A DNA stretch of 10,786 nt from an uncultured Lachnospiraceae bacterium (lineage in GTDB: Bacteria; Bacillota_A; Clostridia; Lachnospirales; Lachnospiraceae). Location of the stretch: the NCBI GenBank assembly GCA_910577835.1, contig CAJTOU010000077.1:1-10786 (forward strand). The letters run 5' to 3'. The first letter of the stretch is position 1. Each line of letters opens with the position of its first letter. Below the pieces are notes generated by a model, which worked only from the letters and a program-made list of their open reading frames with translations, ran no database searches and was not told where the DNA came from. Position numbers and translations under genes: made by a program. This document shows, piece by piece, positions 1 through 6,771 of this stretch.

Positions 1-1779
1 GTATCTCAGAAAAACTGGATTGGACGTTCTGAGGGCGGAGAGGTGGATTTTTCCATTAAAGATAAGGAAGAGAAGCTTCGTATTTATACTACAAGACCAG
101 ATACTCTGTTTGGTGTCACCTATATGGTGGTATCGCCAGAGCATCCAATTATCGACAAATACAAAAATGAAATCAAAAACTGGGATGCAATCACTGAATA
201 TAGAGAGATGGCTTCCAAAAAATCTGATTTTGAACGTACAGAACTTGCAAAAGATAAAACAGGTGTTCTTCTTGACGGACTGACAGCAGTAAATCCTGTG
301 AATGGAAAGGAGATTCCAATCTGGATTTCCGATTATGTACTGATGTCCTATGGTACAGGCGCTATTATGGCAGTTCCGGGACATGACCAGAGAGACTGGG
401 AATTTGCAAAGAAATTTGACCTGCCGGTGATTCAGGTAGTCGCAGGCAAAGACGGCGCAGAAGTAGACCTTGAAAAAGAGGCCTTTACAGACGTAGCCAC
501 AGGTATTTTAATAAATTCTGATTTTATAAATGGTCTGGAGGTAAAGCAGGCAAAGGAAAAGATACTCGAATTTCTGGAGGAAAAAGGCATTGGAACAAAA
601 AAGGTAAACTATAAGCTTCGTGACTGGGTATTTTCAAGACAGAGATACTGGGGCGAGCCGATTCCGATTGTAGAATGTGAGAAGTGCGGCTTTGTGCCGA
701 TTGACGAAAATCTGCTGCCACTGGAGCTGCCGGAAGTGGAAAGTTATATGCCGACAGACAATGGCGAATCTCCGCTTGCAGCCATGACAGACTGGGTCAA
801 TACAACCTGTCCTTGCTGTGGTGGTCCTGCAAAAAGAGAAACAGATACTATGCCTCAGTGGGCGGGTTCTTCATGGTATTTCCTGAGATATACTGACCCT
901 GACAATACAGAAGCACTTGCAAGTAAGGAAGCACTGGAATATTGGATGCCGGTTGACTGGTATAACGGCGGTATGGAGCATACTACGCTGCACTTATTAT
1001 ATTCCCGTTTCTGGCATAAATTTCTGTATGACCAGAAGGTAGTAAATACCAAGGAGCCATATCAGAAAAGAACTTCTCATGGAATGATTCTTGGAGAAAA
1101 CGGTGAAAAAATGTCTAAGAGCCGTGGAAATGTAATTAATCCTGACGATATTGTAAATGAGTACGGGGCAGATACATTACGTACCTATGAAATGTTTATT
1201 GGAGCTTTTGAATTAAGCGCTTCATGGTCAGATGACGGCGTAAAGGGCTGCAGACGTTTTCTTGACAGAATATGGAAGCTGCAAGATATTCTGGTAGATG
1301 GCGATGCATACAGCACAGATATGGAAATAAAGATGCACCAGACGATTAAAAAGGTGTCGAATGATTTTGAACATCTGAAATATAATACGGCGATTGCGGC
1401 AATGATGGCGATTTTAAATGATTTTTATAAAAAAGGACAGATTACAAAGGCCGAATTTTCGACTTTGATTGTATTATTAAATCCGGTTGCTCCGCATATT
1501 ACGGAGGAGCTGTGGGAGAAAATCGGCAATAACGGATATGTATACGAACAGACATGGCCAAAATATGATGAGGCAAAGACTGTTGAGAGTACAGTGGAAA
1601 TTGCTGTTCAGGTAAATGGAAAGGTTAAGGCAAAAGTCAATATTTCTCTGGAGGACAGTGAAGAGACAGTGAAAGAAAAGGTAATGAAAACACCATCGGT
1701 TGCTGCGGCTGTGGAAGGAAAAAATATTGTAAAAGAGATTTATGTAAAAGGAAAAATCTATAATATTGTAGTAAAATAG
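1..1779 (+). CDS. leuS: Leucyl-tRNA synthetase, 5'-truncated by window edge
   Basis: Class I aminoacyl-tRNA synthetase that charges tRNA-Leu with leucine in the cytoplasm. The frame is open from base 1, so about 592 C-terminal residues are present. Bacterial LeuRS is usually a little over 800 residues, so roughly the first 200, including the HIGH motif, lie outside the window. The start of the visible part (QKNWIGRSEG, then TTRPDTLFGVTY) is the CP1 editing domain with its threonine-rich site. GTGAIMAVPGHDQRDW is the second conserved editing segment, with the Asp that holds the amino group of mischarged residues. LRDWVFSRQRYWGEPIP marks the return to the catalytic core. Cysteine pairs at 676-687 and 808-819 look like a zinc-ribbon insertion. 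The KMSKS loop is encoded at 1108-1122, followed by the anticodon-binding helical domain and the small C-terminal tRNA-binding domain ending in VKGKIYNIVVK. The gene ends about 45 nt before a strong hairpin. No frameshift is seen. Confidence 0.97.
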   Translation, partial: VSQKNWIGRSEGGEVDFSIKDKEEKLRIYTTRPDTLFGVTYMVVSPEHPIIDKYKNEIKNWDAITEYREMASKKSDFERTELAKDKTGVLLDGLTAVNPVNGKEIPIWISDYVLMSYGTGAIMAVPGHDQRDWEFAKKFDLPVIQVVAGKDGAEVDLEKEAFTDVATGILINSDFINGLEVKQAKEKILEFLEEKGIGTKKVNYKLRDWVFSRQRYWGEPIPIVECEKCGFVPIDENLLPLELPEVESYMPTDNGESPLAAMTDWVNTTCPCCGGPAKRETDTMPQWAGSSWYFLRYTDPDNTEALASKEALEYWMPVDWYNGGMEHTTLHLLYSRFWHKFLYDQKVVNTKEPYQKRTSHGMILGENGEKMSKSRGNVINPDDIVNEYGADTLRTYEMFIGAFELSASWSDDGVKGCRRFLDRIWKLQDILVDGDAYSTDMEIKMHQTIKKVSNDFEHLKYNTAIAAMMAILNDFYKKGQITKAEFSTLIVLLNPVAPHITEELWEKIGNNGYVYEQTWPKYDEAKTVESTVEIAVQVNGKVKAKVNISLEDSEETVKEKVMKTPSVAAAVEGKNIVKEIYVKGKIYNIVVK

Positions 1780-1823
1780 CATAGTTGAAAATTATATCAG
1801 ATTTCAAATTGATTACAAAACAA

Positions 1824-1872
1824 AAAGAAGAGGCTGTCGCATGAAATTTTTCTATGCGACAGCCTCTTCTTT
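1824..1872. terminator. Bidirectional intrinsic terminator between convergent leuS and gdhA
   Basis: A perfect 19-bp inverted repeat: left arm 1824-1842, right arm 1854-1872, with an 11-nt loop. The GC-rich part of the stem (GAGGCTGTCGCAT) lies toward the loop. The outer part is A-rich on the left and T-rich on the right, so both strands would give a stem ending in a U-rich run. It lies between the stop codons of two converging genes, leuS and gdhA, and so can terminate both. Confidence 0.93.
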
Positions 1873-1925
1873 AACAAATAAATTATTTTTACATCTGTCT
1901 GTTATACAGGCTTACTAGATTTATT

Positions 1926-3260
1926 TTACACAATTCCCTGTGCAGTCATAGCTTCTGCAACCTTTTTAAATCCTGCAATATTTGCTCCAGCTACATAATT
2001 TCCTTCCAGACCGAACTCTTTAGAGGCATCGTCAAGATTATGGAAAATATTTACCATAATATTCTTTAACTTCGCATCCACTTCCTCAAATGTCCAGCTA
2101 AGTCTTTCGCTGTTCTGGCTCATTTCAAGTGCAGAAGTAGCTACACCTCCTGCATTGGAAGCCTTACCCGGAGCAAACAATATATTATTTTTCTGGAAAT
2201 ATTCTGTGGCTTCAATAGTAGTAGGCATATTGGCGCCCTCTGCCACAGCAAATACACCATTTGCAACCAGTGCCTTTGCATCTTCAATATCCAGCTCATT
2301 CTGAGTCGCACAAGGCAGAGCAATATCACATTTTACTGTCCATACGCCTTTGCCTTCATGGTACTGTGCAGATGGTCTTGCAGCAGCATATTCTGTAAGA
2401 CGTGCTCTCTTTACTTCTTTTACTTCCTTTAAAAGTGCAACATCAATTCCTTCTGGGTCATAAATCCATCCCGTAGAATCAGAACATGTCACAGGCTTAC
2501 CGCCTAACTGAATAGCCTTTTCAATCGCATAAATAGCTACATTACCTGCACCAGATACAGCGATTGTTTTTCCTTCAAGGCTCTTGCCGTTACATTTTAA
2601 CATTTCGTCTACAAAATACAGAAGTCCATAACCAGTAGCCTCTGTTCTTGCAAGAGAACCGCCATAAGTCAGACCTTTACCTGTCAGCACGCCTTCATAT
2701 ATATTTTTAATTCTCTTATACTGGCCATAGAGATATCCGATTTCTCTTCCGCCAACACCGATATCGCCTGCAGGAACGTCAGTATCTGCGCCGATATGTC
2801 TGTTTAACTCTGTCATAAAGCTCTGACAGAACTTCATAATTTCTCTGTCTGATTTGCCCTTAGGGTCAAAATCGCTGCCGCCCTTGCCGCCGCCGATAGG
2901 AAGACCGGTAAGAGAATTTTTAAATACCTGTTCAAAACCTAAAAACTTGATAATACCAAGGTTTACAGATGGATGGAATCTTAAACCGCCCTTGTAAGGT
3001 CCAATCGCACTGTTGAACTGTACACGGAAACCGTTGTTTACCTGTACTTGTCCATTATCATCTACCCATGGCACACGGAACAGAATTACTCTTTCCGGAG
3101 TAGTCATTCTCTCTAACAGAGCATCTCTTCTGTACTGCTCCTCATTTGCTTCGATTACTACACGAAGAGATTCTAAAACTTCTTTTACTGCCTGATGAAA
3201 TTCAGGCTGTGCAGGATTCTTGTCAATAACAAGCTGCATCACTTCGTCAACATATGACAT
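1926..3260 (-). CDS. gdhA: Glutamate dehydrogenase, hexameric, probably NADP-specific
   Basis: Catalyses 2-oxoglutarate + ammonia + NAD(P)H to glutamate, a cytoplasmic link between nitrogen and carbon metabolism. The product is 444 residues, the normal length for hexameric bacterial GDH. Visible active-site residues are K90 (GPYKGGLRFHPSV), K114, catalytic K126 (PIGGGKGGSDFDPKGKS), D166 (PAGDIGVGG) and S381 (ALEMSQNS). These fall one position from the well-known Clostridium symbiosum set. The Rossmann motif is SGAGNVA at 236-242. The segment after the second strand reads CSDSTG, closer to the E. coli NADP enzyme than to the NAD-type clostridial one, so NADP preference is inferred rather than proven. 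The start is ATG at 3260 because AGGAGG (3269-3274) sits 8 nt upstream and the protein then begins MSYVDEVM. In-frame codons further upstream would run through the promoter. The gene is monocistronic, divergent from the CYTH gene and convergent with leuS. Confidence 0.95.
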   Translation of the reverse strand: MSYVDEVMQLVIDKNPAQPEFHQAVKEVLESLRVVIEANEEQYRRDALLERMTTPERVILFRVPWVDDNGQVQVNNGFRVQFNSAIGPYKGGLRFHPSVNLGIIKFLGFEQVFKNSLTGLPIGGGKGGSDFDPKGKSDREIMKFCQSFMTELNRHIGADTDVPAGDIGVGGREIGYLYGQYKRIKNIYEGVLTGKGLTYGGSLARTEATGYGLLYFVDEMLKCNGKSLEGKTIAVSGAGNVAIYAIEKAIQLGGKPVTCSDSTGWIYDPEGIDVALLKEVKEVKRARLTEYAAARPSAQYHEGKGVWTVKCDIALPCATQNELDIEDAKALVANGVFAVAEGANMPTTIEATEYFQKNNILFAPGKASNAGGVATSALEMSQNSERLSWTFEEVDAKLKNIMVNIFHNLDDASKEFGLEGNYVAGANIAGFKKVAEAMTAQGIV

Positions 3261-3345
3261 TTTGTTTTCCTCCTTGTAAGAAACTGATAAGAAATTATAA
3301 AGCAATAGAACATAAAACGAACCATGTTTTATAAGTCCAACGTAA

Positions 3346-3374
3346 ATTATATTTTCTCTGCAAAAAAATGTCAA
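3346..3374 (-). promoter_or_regulatory. gdhA promoter, consensus sigma-A type
   Basis: On the minus strand a perfect -35 TTGACA (3374-3369) and a perfect -10 TATAAT (3351-3346) are separated by exactly 17 nt. Transcription should start near 3339, leaving a leader of about 80 nt before the gdhA ATG at 3260. The leader can form a hairpin with ATAAAAC/GTTTTAT arms (3312-3318 and 3326-3332). Such a strong core promoter suggests high expression or control by a repressor. Confidence 0.85.
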
Positions 3375-3383
3375 TTAAAAAAT

Positions 3384-3399
3384 ATCATAATTTTATGAT
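3384..3399. repeat. AT-rich palindrome upstream of the gdhA promoter
   Basis: ATCATAA-TT-TTATGAT is a 7+7 bp inverted repeat with a 2-nt centre, lying 9 nt upstream of the gdhA -35 box. Its size and place fit a dimeric regulator site, activating by position, but no regulator can be named from the sequence. A run of eight T follows on the plus strand, so a very weak hairpin terminator is an alternative reading, although no transcript is expected there. Confidence 0.45.
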
Positions 3400-3444
3400 T
3401 TTTTTTCATTTCTTAGGAAATTATTCCTTATTTCCCATAAATAC

Positions 3445-3459
3445 AGCCCTTAAAGGGCT
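3445..3459. repeat. GC-richer perfect palindrome in the gdhA/CYTH divergent region
   Basis: AGCCCTT-A-AAGGGCT is a perfect 7-1-7 palindrome in otherwise AT-rich intergenic DNA. The 1-nt centre makes an RNA hairpin poor and a protein-binding site more likely. It lies about 70 nt upstream of the gdhA -35 box and about 200 nt upstream of the CYTH gene start, so it could act on either. Its function is unknown. Confidence 0.4.
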
Positions 3460-3564
3460 ACTCAGATAATCATCACAAGCATTTTGTTCCAAGAGTTTTC
3501 AGGCAGATTTTTCATAATTTCTTGAATATCCCATAGATTTCTTGCACAAAATAGTGTATATTAT

Positions 3565-3606
3565 TAGAGGTAGTTATTATAGAGATAGTTATATAGAGGC
3601 AGTTAA
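3565..3606 (+). repeat. Three imperfect tandem repeats of TAGAGRYAGTTA in the CYTH gene leader
   Basis: Copies TAGAGGTAGTTAT (3565-3577), TAGAGATAGTTAT (3580-3592) and TAGAGGCAGTTAA (3594-3606) recur with periods of 15 and 14 nt. They lie just upstream of the CYTH gene. They may be tandem operator half-sites, or parts of the leader RNA fold described in the next entry. No consensus -35/-10 pair could be placed with confidence next to them. AT-rich TATATT and TATTAT strings at 3557-3564 are candidates for a -10 only. Confidence 0.55.
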
Positions 3607-3621
3607 GAGATGTAACTATCT
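3583..3621 (+). promoter_or_regulatory. Possible leader hairpin upstream of the CYTH gene
   Basis: AGATAGTTATAT (3583-3594) can pair with ATGTAACTATCT (3610-3621) to give 12 bp including one G-T wobble, around a 15-nt loop. The 3' arm could instead pair with the first repeat copy (AGGTAGTTA, 3568-3576), so two mutually exclusive folds are possible. The ribosome binding site lies 30 nt downstream. No known riboswitch class is recognised. Confidence 0.35.
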
Positions 3622-3662
3622 GAAATTGATTGCCACAGATAATGAAGACTGGAGGAGAAATA

Positions 3663-4118
3663 GTGGAAATTGAGAGAAAATTTCTAATTTCAAAAGAAAA
3701 TCTGCCGAAAGATATAGAAAGGTATTCTTTTCATCTGATTGAACAGGCATATCTCTGTATGAATCCTGTAATCAGAATCCGGCGGCAGGATGAACAGTTT
3801 ATTCTTACATATAAGGGGAGAGGAATGATGACAAGAGAGGAGTACAATCTCCCGCTTACCAAAGAAGGCTATCTGCATTTGTTAAAAAAGGCGGATGGCA
3901 TCCTGATTACAAAAAAACGCTATTTAATACCATTAGAAAGCGGTCATACTGCAGAGCTTGACGAATTTTATGGAGAATATCAGGGATTGCTTATGGCAGA
4001 GGTAGAGTTTGCCACAGAGGAAGAAGCGAACAGTTTTATAAAACCGGACTGGTTTGGGGAAGATGTTACCTTCAATGAACAATACCACAACAGCTATATG
4101 AGCGCAGGAAGAAAATAA
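3663..4118 (+). CDS. CYTH-domain protein (triphosphate tunnel metalloenzyme)
   Basis: A 151-residue single-domain CYTH protein. The family folds as an eight-stranded beta tunnel that binds triphosphate-containing substrates with divalent metal. Members include inorganic triphosphatases, thiamine triphosphatases and class IV adenylate cyclases. The hallmark ExExK is at the very N-terminus (VEIERKFLI). Further expected charged strands follow: VIRIRRQ, FILTYKGRG, LITKKRYLIP and the acidic ELDEFYGEYQGLLMAEVEF. The short length with no extra domain is closest to the small bacterial tripolyphosphatase-type members, but the substrate cannot be read from sequence. The GTG at 3663 is chosen as start because GGAGGA (3651-3656) lies 6 nt upstream and it places the ExExK motif at the terminus as in the family. 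A TTG further upstream (3630) has no such support. It is followed after 79 nt by a DJ-1 family gene and may be cotranscribed with it. Confidence 0.88.
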   Translation: MEIERKFLISKENLPKDIERYSFHLIEQAYLCMNPVIRIRRQDEQFILTYKGRGMMTREEYNLPLTKEGYLHLLKKADGILITKKRYLIPLESGHTAELDEFYGEYQGLLMAEVEFATEEEANSFIKPDWFGEDVTFNEQYHNSYMSAGRK

Positions 4119-4197
4119 ATACAGATATGGAATAACAGATAAAAAGTAAGTGCAGACAAAAAATATAGAAAAAATAAAGCAACAGGAGGAAAATAAA

Positions 4198-4743
4198 ATG
4201 ACAGTTTATGCAATGCTGGCAGATGGTTTTGAGGAAGTAGAGGCATTAGCGGTAGTTGACGTGCTGAAAAGGGCAGAAATAGAGGTGTATATGGTTTCTG
4301 TTACAGGAGAGAAGCTTGTAATGGGAGCTCATCAAATCAGTGTTTGTGCAGATATTTGTTTTGACGGGGCAGATTTTGACAAATGTGATATGATTTTTCT
4401 TCCGGGCGGTATGCCGGGAACTTTAAATCTTAAAAATCACAAAGGACTGACAGAACAGATAAGAAATTTTGACAAATCCGGCAAAAAGCTTGCAGCTATC
4501 TGTGCAGCACCAAGTATTTTAGGAGAAATGGGAATTTTGAACGGAAAACGCGCTGTCTGCTTTCCTGGATTTGAAGATTCGTTAAAAGGGGCAATTATTG
4601 CAGATGAAAGAGCTGTTACGGATGGAAATATTTTTACTTCAAAGGGAATGGGCACAGCGATTGACTTGGGACTTGAAATCGTAAAACATGTGGCAGGTAA
4701 GGAAAAATCTGAGGAACTTGCAGGCATGATTCAGTATAAATAA
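4198..4743 (+). CDS. DJ-1/PfpI family protein (YajL/ThiJ-like)
   Basis: A 181-residue cytoplasmic protein of the DJ-1/PfpI superfamily, a Rossmann-like fold with a reactive cysteine on a nucleophile elbow. Bacterial relatives have been linked to oxidative-stress protection, protein or glyoxal deglycase activity and chaperone function, several of which are debated. Visible residues are Glu15 (GFEEVEA), which hydrogen-bonds the reactive thiol, the FLPGGMPG loop (67-74) and the nucleophile Cys102 in AAICAAPSILG. CFPGFE (121-126), typical of YajL-like bacterial members, stands where human DJ-1 has its His. The start is the ATG with AGGAGG (4184-4189) 8 nt upstream. An in-frame GTG 48 nt earlier would only add a lysine/glutamine-rich tail and lacks a binding site. 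It sits between the CYTH gene and the MoxR operon. No terminator separates it from either, so read-through is possible. The old ThiJ name does not imply a thiamine role. Confidence 0.9.
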   Translation: MTVYAMLADGFEEVEALAVVDVLKRAEIEVYMVSVTGEKLVMGAHQISVCADICFDGADFDKCDMIFLPGGMPGTLNLKNHKGLTEQIRNFDKSGKKLAAICAAPSILGEMGILNGKRAVCFPGFEDSLKGAIIADERAVTDGNIFTSKGMGTAIDLGLEIVKHVAGKEKSEELAGMIQYK

Positions 4744-4797
4744 TAAAATTAATGAGTAATTATTTGATTGTCAAAAATATAAGAATGGAGATTACAG

Positions 4798-5793
4798 ATG
4801 AAGAAAAAACTTTTTTTGAGTAAAGCGGTCAATGCAGGTATTGGCTGTATGATTTGTGCGCTGGCGCTGGTTTCTCTGACCGGCGGCCATAAAAAGGCAA
4901 GTCCAGCAAATACGATAGAATATTCAAATATTATGGGAATCGCAGAGGGAACTGCGGATTTTAAATCAACTGATTCACCGGAAATCAATATTAAAGACAT
5001 TAAATCTTATGTGGGTCAGGAAATCGATTATTCTTCAGGAATTGATGTAAAAAATGTGGAGAATTTTGATGATTTTCAGATGTGGGTAGATGCGACAGGA
5101 GTTGATATTTATACCGCAGGAAGATATACTGCAACTTATCAGTTTGTCTTTGGAGAAAAGACGCTGGAAAAGACTATCGGTATAACGATTCTGGAAAGAG
5201 AAGAGGTAAGCGGTGGGTTGTCAGCAGAAAATCAGGGAAATGCTTCGGGTGAAAACAATGGTTCAAATCAGGGCTCGTCCGGTAATAATACAGGAGAGGC
5301 TGGTGAAGCAGGAAATAATCAGAATGGTGGTAATCCGTCGGCAGAAAATCAGGGAAATGCTCCTGATAACAATGGAGATAGCTCAAACCCAAATCAGGGA
5401 CCAGCAGACGGGAATAATGCAGGTGTTCCAAATGGTGGTTCATCCGATGGAAACAGTGTGGGAATTCCAAATGGCGGAAGTAATGGAAATGGTTCAAACG
5501 GTGGTTCATCCGGCGGAAATAATGCAGGCGCTTCAACTGAGCATCGTGAAATCGTTACTTCATCACAGTCCTCTACAAAAAAGCCTTCTACTATCGGATA
5601 TACAAATATTGAACTGCTGTCAGGAAAATTTGTGAAGTTAAAATGTACCAGTGCAAGATATATTGTTTCTACCAGAACAGATGAGAGTCAGACAGTAAAA
5701 AATGACAGAACCTATCAGGTTTCCAAGCTGGTTATTACATTTAATACCGGAGAGGAACGGGTATTGGAGACCGTAGAAAAGGCAGTAAGCTAA
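4798..5793 (+). CDS. Secreted Ig-like protein with Asn/Gly/Ser-rich linker
   Basis: A 331-residue exported protein without a recognised name. Residues 1-30 form a signal sequence: basic MKKKLFLSK, then a hydrophobic run to LALVSL. There is no good lipobox. Cleavage could fall around residues 30-37, or the segment may stay as an anchor. Residues about 66-133 look like a bacterial Ig-like fold of the DUF5011/Big type: VGQEIDYSSGIDV, then VDIYTAGRYTATYQF and a final GITIL strand. Residues about 138-247 are low complexity, dominated by N, G, S and Q, and contain repeats such as SAENQGNA and PNGGSS. A separate folded C-terminal part (about 265-331, STIGYTNIELLSGKFVK onward) is not recognised and looks beta-rich. 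There is no LPXTG motif or C-terminal membrane anchor. The ribosome binding site GGAG (4787-4790) is 7 nt from the ATG. The gene ends 15 nt before moxR, suggesting one operon with the MoxR/DUF58 genes. Confidence 0.8.
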   Translation: MKKKLFLSKAVNAGIGCMICALALVSLTGGHKKASPANTIEYSNIMGIAEGTADFKSTDSPEINIKDIKSYVGQEIDYSSGIDVKNVENFDDFQMWVDATGVDIYTAGRYTATYQFVFGEKTLEKTIGITILEREEVSGGLSAENQGNASGENNGSNQGSSGNNTGEAGEAGNNQNGGNPSAENQGNAPDNNGDSSNPNQGPADGNNAGVPNGGSSDGNSVGIPNGGSNGNGSNGGSSGGNNAGASTEHREIVTSSQSSTKKPSTIGYTNIELLSGKFVKLKCTSARYIVSTRTDESQTVKNDRTYQVSKLVITFNTGEERVLETVEKAVS

Positions 5794-5808
5794 ATCGGGA
5801 GTAAATAT

Positions 5809-6771
5809 ATGGGCGAAGAAGTTAATGCGGTTTTGGAAACTGCAGAAAAATTGATAAATAATATAAAGCTTGTAATCAGAGGAAAAGACGACACAATTGA
5901 AAAAATCGTGGTATGCCTGCTGCTTGGCGGTCATGTATTGCTGGAGGATGTGCCAGGAAGCGGAAAGACAACACTTGCAAAGGCACTGGCAGCATCAATA
6001 AACGGAGAATTTAAAAGAATACAGATGACACCTGATTTACTGCCGGCAGATATTACCGGAGTAAATATTTTCGATTTAAAAACTTCAGAATTTAAATTTG
6101 TAAAGGGGCCTGTCTTTACCAATATTCTGATTGCCGATGAAATTAACCGTGCAACGCCCAAAACTCAGTCTGGTCTGCTTGAATGTATGGAAGAAAATCA
6201 GGTAACAGTAGATGGTGTTACATATAAGCTGGAAAAACCGTTTATGGTAATCGCTACGGAAAATCCGGTAGATACACAGGGTGTATTTCCGCTGCCGGAG
6301 GCTCAGATAGACAGATTTCTTATGAAACTATATATGGAATATCCAAGTCATGACAGTATGCTTGAGATTTTTCGCACCCATCTGAAAAAAGGAGTGCTGG
6401 AAAGTCTTAAACCGACTGTCACTCTGACAGAGATTATACGGGCAGCAGAAATTATAGAAGAGGTAACAATTGAAGATTCGATTATTGAATATGCAACAAA
6501 TCTAATAGAAGCGACAAGAACACATGATTCTGTTATTCTGGGAGTAAGTCAGAGAGGCGGAATAGCGCTTCTTCGTGCGGCAAAATGTATCGCTGCTTTG
6601 CGGGGCAGAAATTATGTGAAGCCGGATGATGTCAAATATATTGCAGGAGATGTGCTGGCGCACAGAATGATACTGAAAAACAATATAAGAATCAAAAAAT
6701 CCGGGGCGAAGGATTTCATTGCGGATATTCTGGAAAAAACGGCTGTACCGACAGAGGAGACTATCGGATGA
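5809..6771 (+). CDS. MoxR-family AAA+ ATPase
   Basis: A 320-residue cytoplasmic AAA+ ATPase of the MoxR branch (AAA_3 core plus lid). These hexameric ATPases act as chaperone-like factors that mature or regulate partner proteins, often ones with von Willebrand A or DUF58 domains encoded next door. Visible motifs are Walker A DVPGSGKTT (47-55), Walker B ILIADEINRATPKTQ with D110-E111, sensor 1 ATENP (149-153) and the arginine finger region EAQIDRF (R169). The sensor 2 region GVSQRGG has R249. Lid helices run to the C-terminus. All catalytic residues are present, so it should be active. The start ATG has GGGAG (5797-5801) 7 nt upstream. It overlaps the DUF58 gene by 4 nt (ATGA), a sign of translational coupling. 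The family call is firm. The client is unknown, but the adjacent DUF58 protein and the upstream secreted protein are the obvious candidates. Confidence 0.95.
   Translation: MGEEVNAVLETAEKLINNIKLVIRGKDDTIEKIVVCLLLGGHVLLEDVPGSGKTTLAKALAASINGEFKRIQMTPDLLPADITGVNIFDLKTSEFKFVKGPVFTNILIADEINRATPKTQSGLLECMEENQVTVDGVTYKLEKPFMVIATENPVDTQGVFPLPEAQIDRFLMKLYMEYPSHDSMLEIFRTHLKKGVLESLKPTVTLTEIIRAAEIIEEVTIEDSIIEYATNLIEATRTHDSVILGVSQRGGIALLRAAKCIAALRGRNYVKPDDVKYIAGDVLAHRMILKNNIRIKKSGAKDFIADILEKTAVPTEETIG

Noticed and set aside
3261..3374. Longer gdhA start adding 38 residues
   Set aside because: That extension would be encoded by the promoter and leader itself. The ATG at 3260 has a consensus AGGAGG.
3565..3606. 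Short repeats considered as a CRISPR array
   Set aside because: Units are 13 nt, imperfect and separated by 1-2 nt, with no spacers and no cas genes.
3630..3662. Upstream TTG start for the CYTH protein adding 11 residues
   Set aside because: It has no ribosome binding site, and the GTG at 3663 has GGAGGA 6 nt upstream and places the ExExK motif at the usual N-terminus.
4150..4197. GTG start for the DJ-1 family protein adding 16 residues
   Set aside because: The extension is a lysine/glutamine-rich tail containing the ribosome binding site of the real ATG at 4198.
4808..4854. Possible lipoprotein signal in the secreted Ig-like protein
   Set aside because: The residues before Cys17 (AGIG) and before Cys20 do not fit a lipobox and lie too early in the hydrophobic stretch.
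5174..5635. Long alternative frames on both strands across the Asn/Gly/Ser linker
   Set aside because: Low-complexity codon repeats keep several frames open. The resulting His/Leu- or Gln/Met-rich products have no domain pattern or start signals.
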